Of a stretch of DNA of 64,000 nt, positions 14,866 to 23,970 are shown one piece after another (the first letter of the stretch is position 1; the number at the start of each line of letters is the position of its first letter). The DNA lies in NCBI GenBank assembly GCA_013112635.1, contig JABFGF010000002.1:434001-498000 (forward strand), written 5' to 3'. The DNA is from Calditrichota bacterium (GTDB taxonomy: Bacteria; Calditrichota; Calditrichia; Calditrichales; J004). Below the pieces are notes generated by a model. That model was not told the DNA's origin, did not search any database, and saw only the letters and a program-made list of their open reading frames with translations. Both the position numbers and the translations under genes were made by a program.

Positions 14866-16101
14866 TCAGTTTTCGTCAGGATAGCGTTGTTGTATGGATC
14901 GCATTACATCAACATTTTCAAAAAATACTTCAATAAGGTCCGGATCAAATTGGCTTCCGGATCCTTCACGTAAAGCTTCAAATACTTGTTCTTCTGTCCA
15001 GGCATCCTTATAAACGCGCTTAGAAGAAAGTGCATCAAAAACATCAGCGATAGCAACTATGCGGCCAAATAATGGAATTTCTTCTTCTTTTTTACCAAGA
15101 ACATTCCCATCCTTATCTTTGTGGCCCGCAAGTCCTTCACCAGAATCAATATCAATATAGCCAGGATATCCTTTTCCATCCCAACGCTCATGGTGGTTTA
15201 AAGCCACTTCTTCAGCTATTTCATCAAACTCGGAACGAGCGCCACCAAAAAGCTGAGCGCCAAGAATTGTGTGTGTCTTCATTACGTCATATTCTTCTTC
15301 TGTAAACCTTCCGGGTTTTTTGAGGATATTATCTGATATGGCTACTTTTCCTACATCGTGCAACATGGCAGCCATTCTTAATGAATCTTTCTGAGAAGAA
15401 ATCTGTTCTTTCGAAATTCCTTTTTTATGAGCGTAAGCCTCATATATTTCCAGAGAATAAGCAGCAACGCGATTTACATGAGGGCCTGTTTCTTTAGGAT
15501 CACGCAATTCTGCCATACTTATCATACGCATGATTGTAGTACGGGTGAGTTGTGCTTTTTCAATGGCATTAGCGGCATAATTTGCAAAGTGGATAATAAG
15601 CGGCTCATCTTCATCCATAAATGCAATAATTTTATCTGCATCGTCCTGGGCATTAATTAACTGTAAGACACCAATAATTTGTTTTCGGGTATTTTTTAAA
15701 GGAACGGTTAAAATAGATGTTGTGTGGTAACCAACTTTTTTATCAAAATCACTATTGAATGCAAACGGCAAAGATGGAGAAATTTTATAAGCATCGGGGA
15801 TATTTGAAGTTTTACCGGTGTTTGCAACAAAGCCCGCAATTGAATTATTATTAATCGGCATTGAAAAAGTTGTATAGATTAACTTTTTATTAGGTCCCAG
15901 CTTTGATCGCAAAGTATCATTCTGCGCATAGCTGAATTTTAACATTTCCCCTTCTTTAATATAAATCGATCCGGCATCGGCATGTACAAGGCTTCTTGCC
16001 TCGCTCAATATTTTTTCCAGGAGAACATCAAGATCACTGATTTGGCTAACTTCCAGCCCAAGTTGGATTAACCTGGACAGTTTTTCTTTTCTGTCGAGCA
16101 T
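14866..16101 (-). CDS. GAF-HD-GYP cyclic-di-GMP phosphodiesterase
   Basis: This 411-aa cytosolic signalling protein has an N-terminal GAF domain (about 15-180; ADAGSIYI, GVLQLIN) and a C-terminal HD-GYP domain (about 190-400). The metal-binding HD pair is visible (H248, D249 in MLHDVGKVA) together with HHERWDGKGYP (303-313), the signature of c-di-GMP hydrolysis. It precedes the PAS activator on the same strand by about 160 bp, with a palindrome between them. The link to the redox operon is therefore only positional. The GAF domain may bind a small ligand or cyclic nucleotide. Confidence 0.9.
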   Translation of the reverse strand: MLDRKEKLSRLIQLGLEVSQISDLDVLLEKILSEARSLVHADAGSIYIKEGEMLKFSYAQNDTLRSKLGPNKKLIYTTFSMPINNNSIAGFVANTGKTSNIPDAYKISPSLPFAFNSDFDKKVGYHTTSILTVPLKNTRKQIIGVLQLINAQDDADKIIAFMDEDEPLIIHFANYAANAIEKAQLTRTTIMRMISMAELRDPKETGPHVNRVAAYSLEIYEAYAHKKGISKEQISSQKDSLRMAAMLHDVGKVAISDNILKKPGRFTEEEYDVMKTHTILGAQLFGGARSEFDEIAEEVALNHHERWDGKGYPGYIDIDSGEGLAGHKDKDGNVLGKKEEEIPLFGRIVAIADVFDALSSKRVYKDAWTEEQVFEALREGSGSQFDPDLIEVFFENVDVMRSIQQRYPDEN

Positions 16102-16242
16102 GTATTGTTCCTAAAAGTTGGGGACTGTAGTAAAAGTATAGTGTTTTTATCGGGTCTTTTATTTCAGGATTCTATTAATCGAACAGTAAGTGTAAATTAT
16201 TTAGCTACTTCTTACAAATAATTATAAATAAAAAGAAGAAAA

Positions 16243-19083
16243 CTATTCTATAAACCCCTCAGTACCACTGATTTTTCCTTTCTTTAGCGCTGGTACGCCT
16301 TCTTTAATCCAAACCGGAGCGGGCGCACCTTTGAGAAAATGATCAAAATATTGCTGCAGGCGAATGGCCCAATCTTTTTTATTTACAAATTTTGTAGGCC
16401 AATGCGGCTCATTATTATAGGTGATCATCCAGCTTGGTTTGCCGAGACGGCGTAGTGCCGAAAACAGCTCAATACCCTGATACCATGGAACATGGCCATC
16501 GTGATCATTGTGCATTATCAGTAAAGGTGTTTCAACCTGATCCATTCGGAATAATGGTGAGTTATCGATATAGCGCATCGGGTATTCCCACAGTGTTCCC
16601 CCAATCCTGCTTTGAGTTTTTTCATATTGGAACATACGGCTTTTACCTGTTCCCCAACGGATTCCACCATATGCACTGGTCATGTTTGCAACGGGCGCAC
16701 CGGCTTCAGCTGCTTTAAACATATTTGTGCGTGTCACCAGGTAGGCAATCTGATAGCCGCCCCAACTGTGGCCCTGAACGCCAATATTTTCTTTGTCCAC
16801 AAAACCCATTTCCAGAATATGATTTACGCCGGGCAAAACAGCATTATAAGCGCTTTCGCCAGGATAGCCTTCTTTATATGGGATATCAGGAATAAAAATC
16901 ACATAACCTCGGCTGGCATAAAAGCTAAAATTAATTATAGATCGGTGCGGCTCTGGCATCCAATGTCTAAAAAGATTATCTGAATTTTTTTCATAAAAAT
17001 AAACCAGCATTGGGTATTTAACTGATGAATCAAAATTGGCTGGTTTAATTAAATTTCCTTGCAGCTTTTTGCCATCCAGCGAATTCCACTCAACTTGTTC
17101 TGCAGAGCCCCATAAATAATCCTTTTGTTGTGGATTTATATCGGTTATTTTTCGGGGATTTGAAAAACTCAAATCAGAAACCCAGTAATCCGGAAACTCC
17201 CTGAAATCTTCACGTGAAAAAGTAACCTTATTACTATCTTTTGCTTTGCGCAGATGAGAAAATCTTTTGGGCATATATATTTTTCGGTCCGGATTGGATT
17301 TATTTTTTCTATTGATCGAATAATAACCCGCTTCTTTAGTCTCATCTTGAAAAGCAGACAGGAGCATTTCATCAGGAAGGAATTCTTCTTCAGGGTCAAG
17401 TTTAATATATCTGAAGCGTAGTTTGTTTTCACGGCCAAACTCTCTTGTAACATTTACCGGTTTTTCCACTTTCCCGGGTGTTACATTCCACAGATCATAT
17501 TTATCATAAAAAATAAAGGATTTATCATTTTCCGTCCAGCCTGCAAAACCATATGAGTCTGCTTTGTATGGCCAATCATGTTTTTCGTTATAAACGGGTG
17601 TATTTAGGTTTTTGCATAGATTATTTCTTTGAAGTGTTTTTGTATTAAGTGTGTTCCAGGTAAGTTGGTCTCTGTCCCACCAAAAAAGAAATTTTCCCTG
17701 CGGCGAGATTTTTACTTTGTATTGAATTTTCTCGAGAACTTTTTTGGCTTTGCCGCTATGCACATCTACAACAAATGCGTCATAATAATCCGGATAATCC
17801 CAGGAAATATTTTGGCGATATGGCAAATGGGTTAAACCTAAAGCAAAGCCACCATCACCTTTCCGGCTGATTTGAACTTCGGGAATTTCCAGCGTGGCCA
17901 ACTGGATCATTTTATTTTGAGTCAGTTTATAAATGGCTTTGTACGAACGTTTCTTTTCGTCTTTCAATTTCTTCAGTTGCATAGGCTGCACGTACGGGTC
18001 TTTCCAGTGCCAGACATCCAACCCGGGCATTTCATCCAGGGAATCATCTTCTTTTTCAGGCTCGGGTCGCGGCGCAATTCCAAAAATGATTCGCTTGCCA
18101 TTATCAGAAAATTTCAATTTTGCATGCTCACTTACCCACCAACCTTTTGCTAATCCTCTGTTCTTTTCATCAACAATTTTGCGTGCGGTTTTTTGTTTTT
18201 CTTTCCAGTAATACAAAGCATAAGATTGTTGTTTGGTTTTAAATGAGTCCACATTGGAAACGAAAGTCAGCTGTTTTCCTTGCTCATCCCAGGTTAGGTT
18301 TTTGTAAACTCCCGGCTTCTGTAACAATTGAGAAACTTTGAGATTATTCAAATTTACGACACTCAATCCATCGGCCAAACTGTCTTTATTCGCCGTGGCA
18401 AATGCCAGGTAGCTGCCTGTTTTAGAGAAAGCATATTCAGTGATATTTTCAAAAATGTGTTCTGTTTGATTGTTATAATCAAGCAAAACAAGATTTGTCC
18501 CTTCTGCTTTTTTCTTTTCATCTTTATTTTTTGGCTTTTCCGTTTCACCATCCTTCTTATTTTCATTCTTGGTGGAATCAGAAGCCGCTTCAGATGAGTC
18601 AGCACTTTCATCTTTAAACTTTGCCAGCCAGGCCAGCCAGCGGCCATTATCCTTTGACATTTTGTAAGATTTTACCGGTTCTTTAACGGTCACTTTGCCG
18701 GATGATAAATCAATAAAAGCCAGCGAATCCTGCGGATATTTTTTATCTGTTTTTTTAATTTTATCTTTCTTCGCTTTTTTCACACTATCCAGTTTTGCAC
18801 GGATTCTGAAAGCAACAAAAGTAGTACTCTTATTAAAACGTGCCGAATCTGCACGCTGTACAACTAATTTTTCATTTGTTTCCAGATTGATAAACTGAGC
18901 CTGACCGTCACCATTATCCGGTTTTATAACAGATAAAAACCATTCTCCATTATCAGAAATGGCATTTTGTTTAGGCCTGTTCCAAAAATCATACACATCA
19001 TGATCCAAAGATTTTTGTTGTTGGGCTGAAATAAGATTTACTAAAAGTGTAATAAATAGAAAAGAGATAATATATCGCGTCAT
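16243..19083 (-). CDS. Secreted S9 family (prolyl oligopeptidase-type) peptidase
   Basis: This 946-aa protein has a signal peptide (about 1-20, ending SAQQ). A long N-terminal beta-propeller-like part carries a Lys/Glu-rich insert around 165-195, and a C-terminal alpha/beta-hydrolase domain follows. The nucleophile is S773 in GHSWGG, with the Asp in HNDHDGH (near 862) and His in EPHW (894) completing the triad. The size and order match acylaminoacyl-peptidase/DPP-like enzymes common in this phylum, which release or degrade peptides in the periplasm or outside. It stands alone: a gap of about 140 bp separates it from the HD-GYP gene, and a divergent island lies upstream. Confidence 0.9.
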   Translation of the reverse strand: MTRYIISFLFITLLVNLISAQQQKSLDHDVYDFWNRPKQNAISDNGEWFLSVIKPDNGDGQAQFINLETNEKLVVQRADSARFNKSTTFVAFRIRAKLDSVKKAKKDKIKKTDKKYPQDSLAFIDLSSGKVTVKEPVKSYKMSKDNGRWLAWLAKFKDESADSSEAASDSTKNENKKDGETEKPKNKDEKKKAEGTNLVLLDYNNQTEHIFENITEYAFSKTGSYLAFATANKDSLADGLSVVNLNNLKVSQLLQKPGVYKNLTWDEQGKQLTFVSNVDSFKTKQQSYALYYWKEKQKTARKIVDEKNRGLAKGWWVSEHAKLKFSDNGKRIIFGIAPRPEPEKEDDSLDEMPGLDVWHWKDPYVQPMQLKKLKDEKKRSYKAIYKLTQNKMIQLATLEIPEVQISRKGDGGFALGLTHLPYRQNISWDYPDYYDAFVVDVHSGKAKKVLEKIQYKVKISPQGKFLFWWDRDQLTWNTLNTKTLQRNNLCKNLNTPVYNEKHDWPYKADSYGFAGWTENDKSFIFYDKYDLWNVTPGKVEKPVNVTREFGRENKLRFRYIKLDPEEEFLPDEMLLSAFQDETKEAGYYSINRKNKSNPDRKIYMPKRFSHLRKAKDSNKVTFSREDFREFPDYWVSDLSFSNPRKITDINPQQKDYLWGSAEQVEWNSLDGKKLQGNLIKPANFDSSVKYPMLVYFYEKNSDNLFRHWMPEPHRSIINFSFYASRGYVIFIPDIPYKEGYPGESAYNAVLPGVNHILEMGFVDKENIGVQGHSWGGYQIAYLVTRTNMFKAAEAGAPVANMTSAYGGIRWGTGKSRMFQYEKTQSRIGGTLWEYPMRYIDNSPLFRMDQVETPLLIMHNDHDGHVPWYQGIELFSALRRLGKPSWMITYNNEPHWPTKFVNKKDWAIRLQQYFDHFLKGAPAPVWIKEGVPALKKGKISGTEGFIE

Positions 19084-19397
19084 AGTTTTGTCCGGTTTGC
19101 TTAAAGAGGAAAAGTTTAAAGATACGATAATGGAGTGAAAAGTTCTACAAAATCAAAATGAACATAAGTTGTGTAAACTGACGGAAACCAAACGTACTGA
19201 GATTTGTTTTTGATGATAAACAACTTCTAAAGTATATTGTGGGCATATATATGATGATAGAATATCGATAGCACCAAATTATCCGTAATAAACGAAATAA
19301 ACCAGACTATATATCCGCACTAAACGCAATACGTTTAGCAGGATGTTGTGCTGCATGCAGGGAGACTGCTACAATTGACAAATTTCGGATAATATAA
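19084..19397. other. Intergenic stretch at left edge of the cassette-like island
   Basis: This 314-bp gap lies between the divergent S9 peptidase and methyltransferase genes. The left part should hold the peptidase promoter, but no clear consensus is visible. The right part (about 19315-19353) holds the half palindrome described separately. There is no gene. Confidence 0.6.
19315..19353. repeat. attC-like half-site, left end of island
   Basis: CTAAACG-CAATA-CGTTTAG forms a short hairpin and is followed by TGTTGTGCTG (19344-19353). This 10-mer is the exact reverse complement of CAGCACAACA at 20306-20315, the left end of the next site. GTTGTGC differs at one position from the integron core GTTRRRY. 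No matching left arm is seen upstream, so the site looks truncated. Confidence 0.45.
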
Positions 19398-19970
19398 ATG
19401 GCAGATTACGATAAATATTACAAGACTGAGGATTTATTTGGAGAACCATATCCCGAGTTGATAGATTTTTTCACAAAACTTGAATCAAAAGTCAAACTGA
19501 TTGATTTAGGCTGTGGACAGGGTAGAGATTCGATTTCTTTGGCCAGACTTGGATACAACGTAACAGGGATTGATAATTCCAAAGTTGGTATTGACCAAAT
19601 GATTTCAATTTCAGAACATGAAGGATTAAAATTAACTGGATTAGTTGGAGATATTTATGCGTTTGATAATTACCAGGATTTTGATATTGTGTTGCTTGAT
19701 TCAATGTTACATTTTGAGAAACAAGACTTAAAACGAGAGACTGACTTGATTGATAAAATTGCTCAAAGAATAAATAAAAACGGACTGATTTGCGTCTGCA
19801 TTCAAGATACAGGAAATAAAGTAAGAATTCTTAAAGACACGATTGATAATTCGGGCATTGTCTTTGAGATATTAAATGATTCTTCGCTGATTTACAAATA
19901 CGAGAATAAAGAATCTGGACACAAATCTGAGACAAAATATTGTATGTATATTGTAAAAAAGAAATCATGA
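19398..19970 (+). CDS. Class I SAM-dependent methyltransferase
   Basis: This 190-aa cytosolic enzyme has the Rossmann SAM-binding motif I LIDLGCGQGRDS (about 35-46), an acidic motif II GIDNS and the motif IV block DIVLLDSMLHF. The substrate is unknown. The protein is compact and AT-rich compared with flanking genes. Its stop overlaps the next gene's ATG (ATGA at 19967-19970), so the two are translationally coupled. It is the first gene of a small cassette-like island bounded by attC-like palindromes, which suggests transfer. Confidence 0.85.
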   Translation: MADYDKYYKTEDLFGEPYPELIDFFTKLESKVKLIDLGCGQGRDSISLARLGYNVTGIDNSKVGIDQMISISEHEGLKLTGLVGDIYAFDNYQDFDIVLLDSMLHFEKQDLKRETDLIDKIAQRINKNGLICVCIQDTGNKVRILKDTIDNSGIVFEILNDSSLIYKYENKESGHKSETKYCMYIVKKKS

Positions 19971-20293
19971 CAATGGAAAGAATTGTAATTGTAGGATACA
20001 AACCTTTTGAGGGTAAAAACAAGGAGCTAAAAGACCTAATGAAAAATCATTGGTCGATTCTATTTAACGAAGGATTAGTCTCAAATAGAAAATCTATTAT
20101 AATGGAGGCTAAAGATGGTACAATAGTAGAAGTATTCGGTTGGAAGTCAAAAGAAGCAATTGAATTAGCACATACAAATGAAGCAGTACAAAAAATGTGG
20201 GCAGATTATTCTGAGGTATGTGAGTACATTCCAATTGGAGATATTATGGAATCAGGTGAATTGTTTTCTGAGTTTACACCATTTGATTTATAA
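19967..20293 (+). CDS. Small dimeric alpha/beta-barrel (ABM-like) protein
   Basis: This 108-aa protein starts with MTMERIVIVGYKPFEGK and shows a beta-alpha-beta-beta layout with a GTIVEVFGWKSKEA segment typical of antibiotic-biosynthesis-monooxygenase-like dimeric barrels. The frame is open to an ATG at 19940. The start is set at 19967, where ATG overlaps the methyltransferase stop as ATGA. No catalytic motif can be named and the function is unknown. It shares the second slot of the same cassette as the methyltransferase. Confidence 0.65.
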   Translation: MTMERIVIVGYKPFEGKNKELKDLMKNHWSILFNEGLVSNRKSIIMEAKDGTIVEVFGWKSKEAIELAHTNEAVQKMWADYSEVCEYIPIGDIMESGELFSEFTPFDL

Positions 20294-20305
20294 AAACATG
20301 CACGA

Positions 20306-20440
20306 CAGCACAACACGCGGTAAAAAACATTGCGCAGAAAGTGCTAAATTTGAGCCATATAACATTTAATCAACGGCTTAGCGGGTTGATATATTTGCGC
20401 TTCGAATTGCGCAACGATTTCTTACCGCCACCGTTGAGGC
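20306..20440. repeat. attC-like imperfect palindrome between cassette genes
   Basis: The outer left end is CAGCACAACA (20306-20315) and the right end contains GTTGAGGC (20433-20440). The arms GCGGTAAAAAACATTGCGC (20317-20335) and GCGCAACGATTTCTTACCGC (20409-20428) are near-perfect inverted copies. Total length is about 135 bp, within the range of integron attC sites, and the ends are each one base off the RYYYAAC and GTTRRRY cores. Confidence 0.55.
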
Positions 20441-20455
20441 ATTACAGAATAGACA

Positions 20456-21730
20456 ATGAGTAGAATATCACACATAATATTAATGAGTGTTTTTCTTCTT
20501 TTTAATTCCTGCCAATCACAAGAAAAGGGAATGGCAAAGAGCGAAAGAATTGAAATATTTGAACAAGTCTGGAATAATGTTAATGAACATTTCTACGACC
20601 CAAATTTCAATGGTGTTGATTGGGAGAAAAAGCATCTTGAATACAAAACCAAAATTGAAAATTGCGATAATACTGACACTCTTTTCTTATTACTAAATAA
20701 AATGCTCTTTGAACTTAATAGTTCTCATTGTGGTGTGGGTTTATTAACTGAATTAGATCAAGCAGTTTCACCATACATATTTAGCAATGGCGAAATAGGA
20801 ATTGATATCCGAATTATTGAAAATCAGATTGTAGTTACAAGGGTATTAAGAAACTCACCAGCAGACATTGCAAATATTAAAAAAGGTTACATTATTGAAA
20901 AGATTGACGATTTAACAATAAAAGACTTTGAAAATCTTACAAAATACAAACCACCATTTAACGAAAGAAACAAGAAATTTCATCTAACAAGTGAAGTGTT
21001 GCGGCATATCTATGGAAAAGCAAATACTAACGTAAAAATTGACTTCATAGATGAAGATAATCAATCCTATTCCAAAATATTAACTCGAACTGAAAGACAA
21101 AATGGAGTATTATTAGGTGATAGATTACCACCAGCCTATTTAAAATCCGAAAGTTATTTCCTATCTGAGAATATTGCTTATTTATCATTTAATGCTTTTA
21201 ATCCTGCCGATTTAGAACACGTGCTAACTAATTTAGAGAAAGTGGACACTGCAAAAGGATTAATCATTGATTTAAGGGGAAATGACGGTGGTTCAATTGA
21301 TGGAATGAAATTGTTGCTTGGTAGATTTGTTTCAGAAACGAGAAAATACGGAACGTATATCAATCGAAATGAAAGAACTGAAGATTTTATTGAACCTGTT
21401 GGCAGTAAATATCAAGGAAAAGTTGTTCTACTAGTTGATGAAATGAGTATTTCGGGTGCAGAAAATATGGCAGGAATCTTTCAGCAGTTTAACATCGGGA
21501 AAGTAATTGGAAATCAAACACCTGGGCAAATGTTGTGGGGAAACGGATATTTAATAGATGATAGTATTGCCTTAGTAATTCCAATTTATCAGCTTGAATA
21601 TCCAAATGAATTTAATCCGGAAAACAATGGAATAACACCTGATATTGAAATAGAACTTTTACAAGAAGATTTGTTAAAAAGCAAAGATACTCAACTCTTA
21701 AAAGCAATAGAATATTTAAATAAAGATTAA
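20456..21730 (+). CDS. S41 family peptidase, lipoprotein
   Basis: This 424-aa protein has a lipoprotein signal (LLFNSC, Cys near 19). An N-terminal helical part precedes a PDZ-like segment (about 115-190; NSPADIANIKKGYIIEKID) and a C-terminal S41 core with LIIDLRGNDGG and the nucleophile Ser in MSISGAENMAG. The Lys of the CtpA-type dyad is replaced (TPGQML). SSHCGV near the N-terminus supplies a His, so the tricorn-like S41B mechanism (His/Ser/Glu) is more likely. It would act on peptides in the periplasm. It follows the attC-like site by 15 bp, as cassette genes do. Confidence 0.85.
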   Translation: MSRISHIILMSVFLLFNSCQSQEKGMAKSERIEIFEQVWNNVNEHFYDPNFNGVDWEKKHLEYKTKIENCDNTDTLFLLLNKMLFELNSSHCGVGLLTELDQAVSPYIFSNGEIGIDIRIIENQIVVTRVLRNSPADIANIKKGYIIEKIDDLTIKDFENLTKYKPPFNERNKKFHLTSEVLRHIYGKANTNVKIDFIDEDNQSYSKILTRTERQNGVLLGDRLPPAYLKSESYFLSENIAYLSFNAFNPADLEHVLTNLEKVDTAKGLIIDLRGNDGGSIDGMKLLLGRFVSETRKYGTYINRNERTEDFIEPVGSKYQGKVVLLVDEMSISGAENMAGIFQQFNIGKVIGNQTPGQMLWGNGYLIDDSIALVIPIYQLEYPNEFNPENNGITPDIEIELLQEDLLKSKDTQLLKAIEYLNKD

Positions 21731-21735
21731 TTGAT

Positions 21736-21996
21736 ATGAGCTCACTTAGAGAATTGCCAAATATTGGAAAAACTCTTGCAGACAAATTGAATTTAATTGG
21801 AATTAATAATGAGCAAGAGTTAAAACAATTAGGAAGTGAAAATACAATAATCAAGATTGCAACCATTGAAAACAGTGGTGCTTGCATTAATATGCTTTAT
21901 GCACTTGAAGGAGCAATACAAGGAATAAGATGGCACGGACTTGACAAAGACAGAAAACAAGAATTGAAAGAGTTTTATAGAATGTTGAACAAGTAA
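21736..21996 (+). CDS. TfoX C-terminal domain protein
   Basis: This 86-aa helix-hairpin-helix-type protein begins SSLRELPNIGKTLADKLNLIGI and continues with EELKQLG and ALEGAIQGIRWHGL. These are hallmarks of the TfoX/Sxy C-terminal domain found on its own in many small mobile genes. DNA binding or competence regulation is the family association, and the role here is unknown. It starts 5 bp after the S41 gene and ends just before the third attC-like palindrome. Confidence 0.82.
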   Translation: MSSLRELPNIGKTLADKLNLIGINNEQELKQLGSENTIIKIATIENSGACINMLYALEGAIQGIRWHGLDKDRKQELKEFYRMLNK

Positions 21997-22308
21997 AACA
22001 CCGTGCAACAAATTATAGGAATAATAGCCGAATTAGTAGAAAATATAAATATTTAGTACGCACAAAATTTAGCTGTAAACTAAAAGTTTCAAATTCCGAA
22101 ATCGGCTACTATTCTTATACAAACCATTATATAACTTTTTGTAGAATAACCCCAATTAAACTTAGTCAATCGTTAATAGGCCTTTAAAAAGTATTTCACT
22201 GACAAACGCCCTTTCAAAAAAAAATAAAAAAAATGAAACAAAGACTTTATTTTTTGGTTATACGAACTTATTTTTAGGGCTATACAAAATTTTAAGGAAT
22301 TAAATTAC
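21997..22308. other. Intergenic stretch at right edge of the island
   Basis: The first 120 bp carry the third palindrome. The rest (22130-22308) is very AT-rich with long A tracts and should hold the promoter of the GldA-like operon, though no clear consensus can be named. AAGGAATTAAATTAC before the ATG at 22309 contains the ribosome-binding site. There is no gene. Confidence 0.6.
22003..22119. repeat. attC-like imperfect palindrome, right end of island
   Basis: TATAGGAATAATAGCCGA (22014-22031) and TCGGCTACTATTCTTATA (22102-22119) are inverted copies matching at 16 of 18 positions. GTGCAACA (22003-22010) sits just outside the left arm, like GCACAACA in the previous site. No GTT core is found past the right arm, so this end looks decayed or truncated. 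Confidence 0.5.
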
Positions 22309-23226
22309 ATGATTATTGTTGATCGTTTGGAAAAATCCTATAACGGTTTTCAAGCCGTCGATGGGATTTCATTTGAAGTAGAAAGCGGACAGATTCTCGG
22401 CTTTCTCGGACCCAACGGAGCAGGCAAAACCACGACAATGAAAATCCTGACCTGTTTCATGCCTCCGACAAAAGGAACGGTTACTGTGGACGGTCTTTCC
22501 GTTACAGAACATTCCAAAGAAATTAGAAAGAAGATTGGCTATTTCCCCGAGCATACACCAATCTATGCAGATATGAACGTGGTCGATTATCTGCAGTTTG
22601 TGTGCGAAGTACGTGGGATTGAAAAGTCGCAACAAATGGCCGCCATTAAAAGGGTAATTGAAATAACCAGTCTTGGCGATATGCTGCAAAAAGATATCGG
22701 CGAACTTTCCAAAGGTTACAGGCAGCGTGTCGGGCTTGCCCAGGCTATGGTTCACAATCCGGATATTCTAATCCTTGATGAGCCAACCACAGGGCTTGAT
22801 CCAAACCAAATTGTGGAAATCCGCTCGCTGATCAAAGAGATCGGTAAAGAAAAAACCGTTATCTTCTCAACACATATTTTGCAGGAAGTAACAGCCACCT
22901 GCGACAATGTTATGATTATCAATAAAGGTAGTATTGTTGCCAAAGGTACTCCCGATGAATTGATGGCCAATTCGCAGGGCAAAGGCGTTTTAAACATTGA
23001 GTTAAATGAAGGTGCCTCAGATGTTGTTGAAAAAATATCAGCACTAAATGGCGTTACCAAAGCCAAAGCCGGCAAAGAAGCCAACTCATTTGTAATCGAA
23101 TCCGATAAAAACACAGACATCCGCGAAACTGTTTTTAAAGCAGCTGTTAAAAATAAATGGGTGCTTCTGGGAATGAATTATCATCAAACCTCACTTGAAG
23201 ACGTTTTCCGTCAGCTAACAGATTAA
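22309..23226 (+). CDS. ABC transporter ATP-binding protein, GldA-like
   Basis: This 305-aa ATPase has Walker A GPNGAGKTT (about 34-42), the Q-loop region FPEHTPIY, the signature LSKGYRQRVG, Walker B ILILDEPTTGLD and an H-loop in FSTHILQEV. An extra C-terminal domain (about 225-305) is seen in GldA/NatA-type exporters. It is the first gene of a four-gene plus-strand set with a GldF-like permease, a GldG-like auxiliary protein and a DUF4340 protein. In gliding Bacteroidota the equivalents support motility. Many non-gliding relatives keep the set, so motility cannot be claimed here. Confidence 0.9.
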   Translation: MIIVDRLEKSYNGFQAVDGISFEVESGQILGFLGPNGAGKTTTMKILTCFMPPTKGTVTVDGLSVTEHSKEIRKKIGYFPEHTPIYADMNVVDYLQFVCEVRGIEKSQQMAAIKRVIEITSLGDMLQKDIGELSKGYRQRVGLAQAMVHNPDILILDEPTTGLDPNQIVEIRSLIKEIGKEKTVIFSTHILQEVTATCDNVMIINKGSIVAKGTPDELMANSQGKGVLNIELNEGASDVVEKISALNGVTKAKAGKEANSFVIESDKNTDIRETVFKAAVKNKWVLLGMNYHQTSLEDVFRQLTD

Positions 23227-23240
23227 ATGGAGAAATTAAA

Positions 23241-23960
23241 GTGAACACAATTTTTGCACTGATGCGCAAGGAGCTGAAAAGTTATTTTAACTCTCCAATC
23301 GCATTCATCGTTATTGCTGTTTTTATAATCCTGTCCACCTGGATATTTTTCTATTATGGCGATTATGCCTTCTTCGATAGAGGCGTTTCAGATGTCCGCG
23401 GATTATTTCAATACAGCTCAATAATTTTACTGTTTTTTGCACCGGCCCTTTCCATGCGTTTAATTGCCGAAGAAAAATACAACGGCACCTTGGAATTGCT
23501 GGTTACCATGCCAATCGAAGATCATGAAATTATAATCGGGAAATATCTTTCCACACTGGTTGTTTATGCGGTTATGTTACTTGGGCTTGCAGTTACACCT
23601 ATCACAGTGATGTCAATTGGTGAGCCGGAAATAGGTGTTATTTTGACAAGCTACCTTGGCTTCTTTCTGCTTGGGGCAACCTATTTTGCGATTGGAATTG
23701 CGGCTTCGGCTTTTACAAAAAACCAGGTTGTTGCTTTTATCGTAACTTTCCTGCTTTTAGGCATTTTATACCTGATTGGCGGGGCGGTAAGCAGCGGGCC
23801 TTTGGCTGCCATTATAAATACAATCAGCATTCATGGACATTTCGAAAATTTCTTTAAAGGGATTATCGATATCCGTGACATAGTATATTTTATCTCGATA
23901 ATAGCGTTGTCGCTGTATGTTGCCAGTACAGCCTTGACATCACGAAAATTTTTGAAGTAA
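23241..23960 (+). CDS. ABC transporter permease, GldF-like
   Basis: This 239-aa ABC-2 type permease has six hydrophobic segments (first at about 20-40, last at about 212-232) and the conserved block ALSMRLIAEEKYNGTLELLVTMP (residues about 73-95) after TM2. It begins 14 bp after the ATPase gene and completes the transporter. The substrate is unknown. The start is supported by the GGAGAAATTAAA purine-rich stretch before a GTG at 23241. Confidence 0.88.
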   Translation: MNTIFALMRKELKSYFNSPIAFIVIAVFIILSTWIFFYYGDYAFFDRGVSDVRGLFQYSSIILLFFAPALSMRLIAEEKYNGTLELLVTMPIEDHEIIIGKYLSTLVVYAVMLLGLAVTPITVMSIGEPEIGVILTSYLGFFLLGATYFAIGIAASAFTKNQVVAFIVTFLLLGILYLIGGAVSSGPLAAIINTISIHGHFENFFKGIIDIRDIVYFISIIALSLYVASTALTSRKFLK

Positions 23961-23970
23961 GGAGTTAAAC

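Noticed and set aside
16243-22308. Considered a transposon or prophage for the AT-rich genes
   Set aside because: No transposase, integrase, terminal inverted repeats of IS type or phage genes are present. The attC-like cassette explanation fits better.
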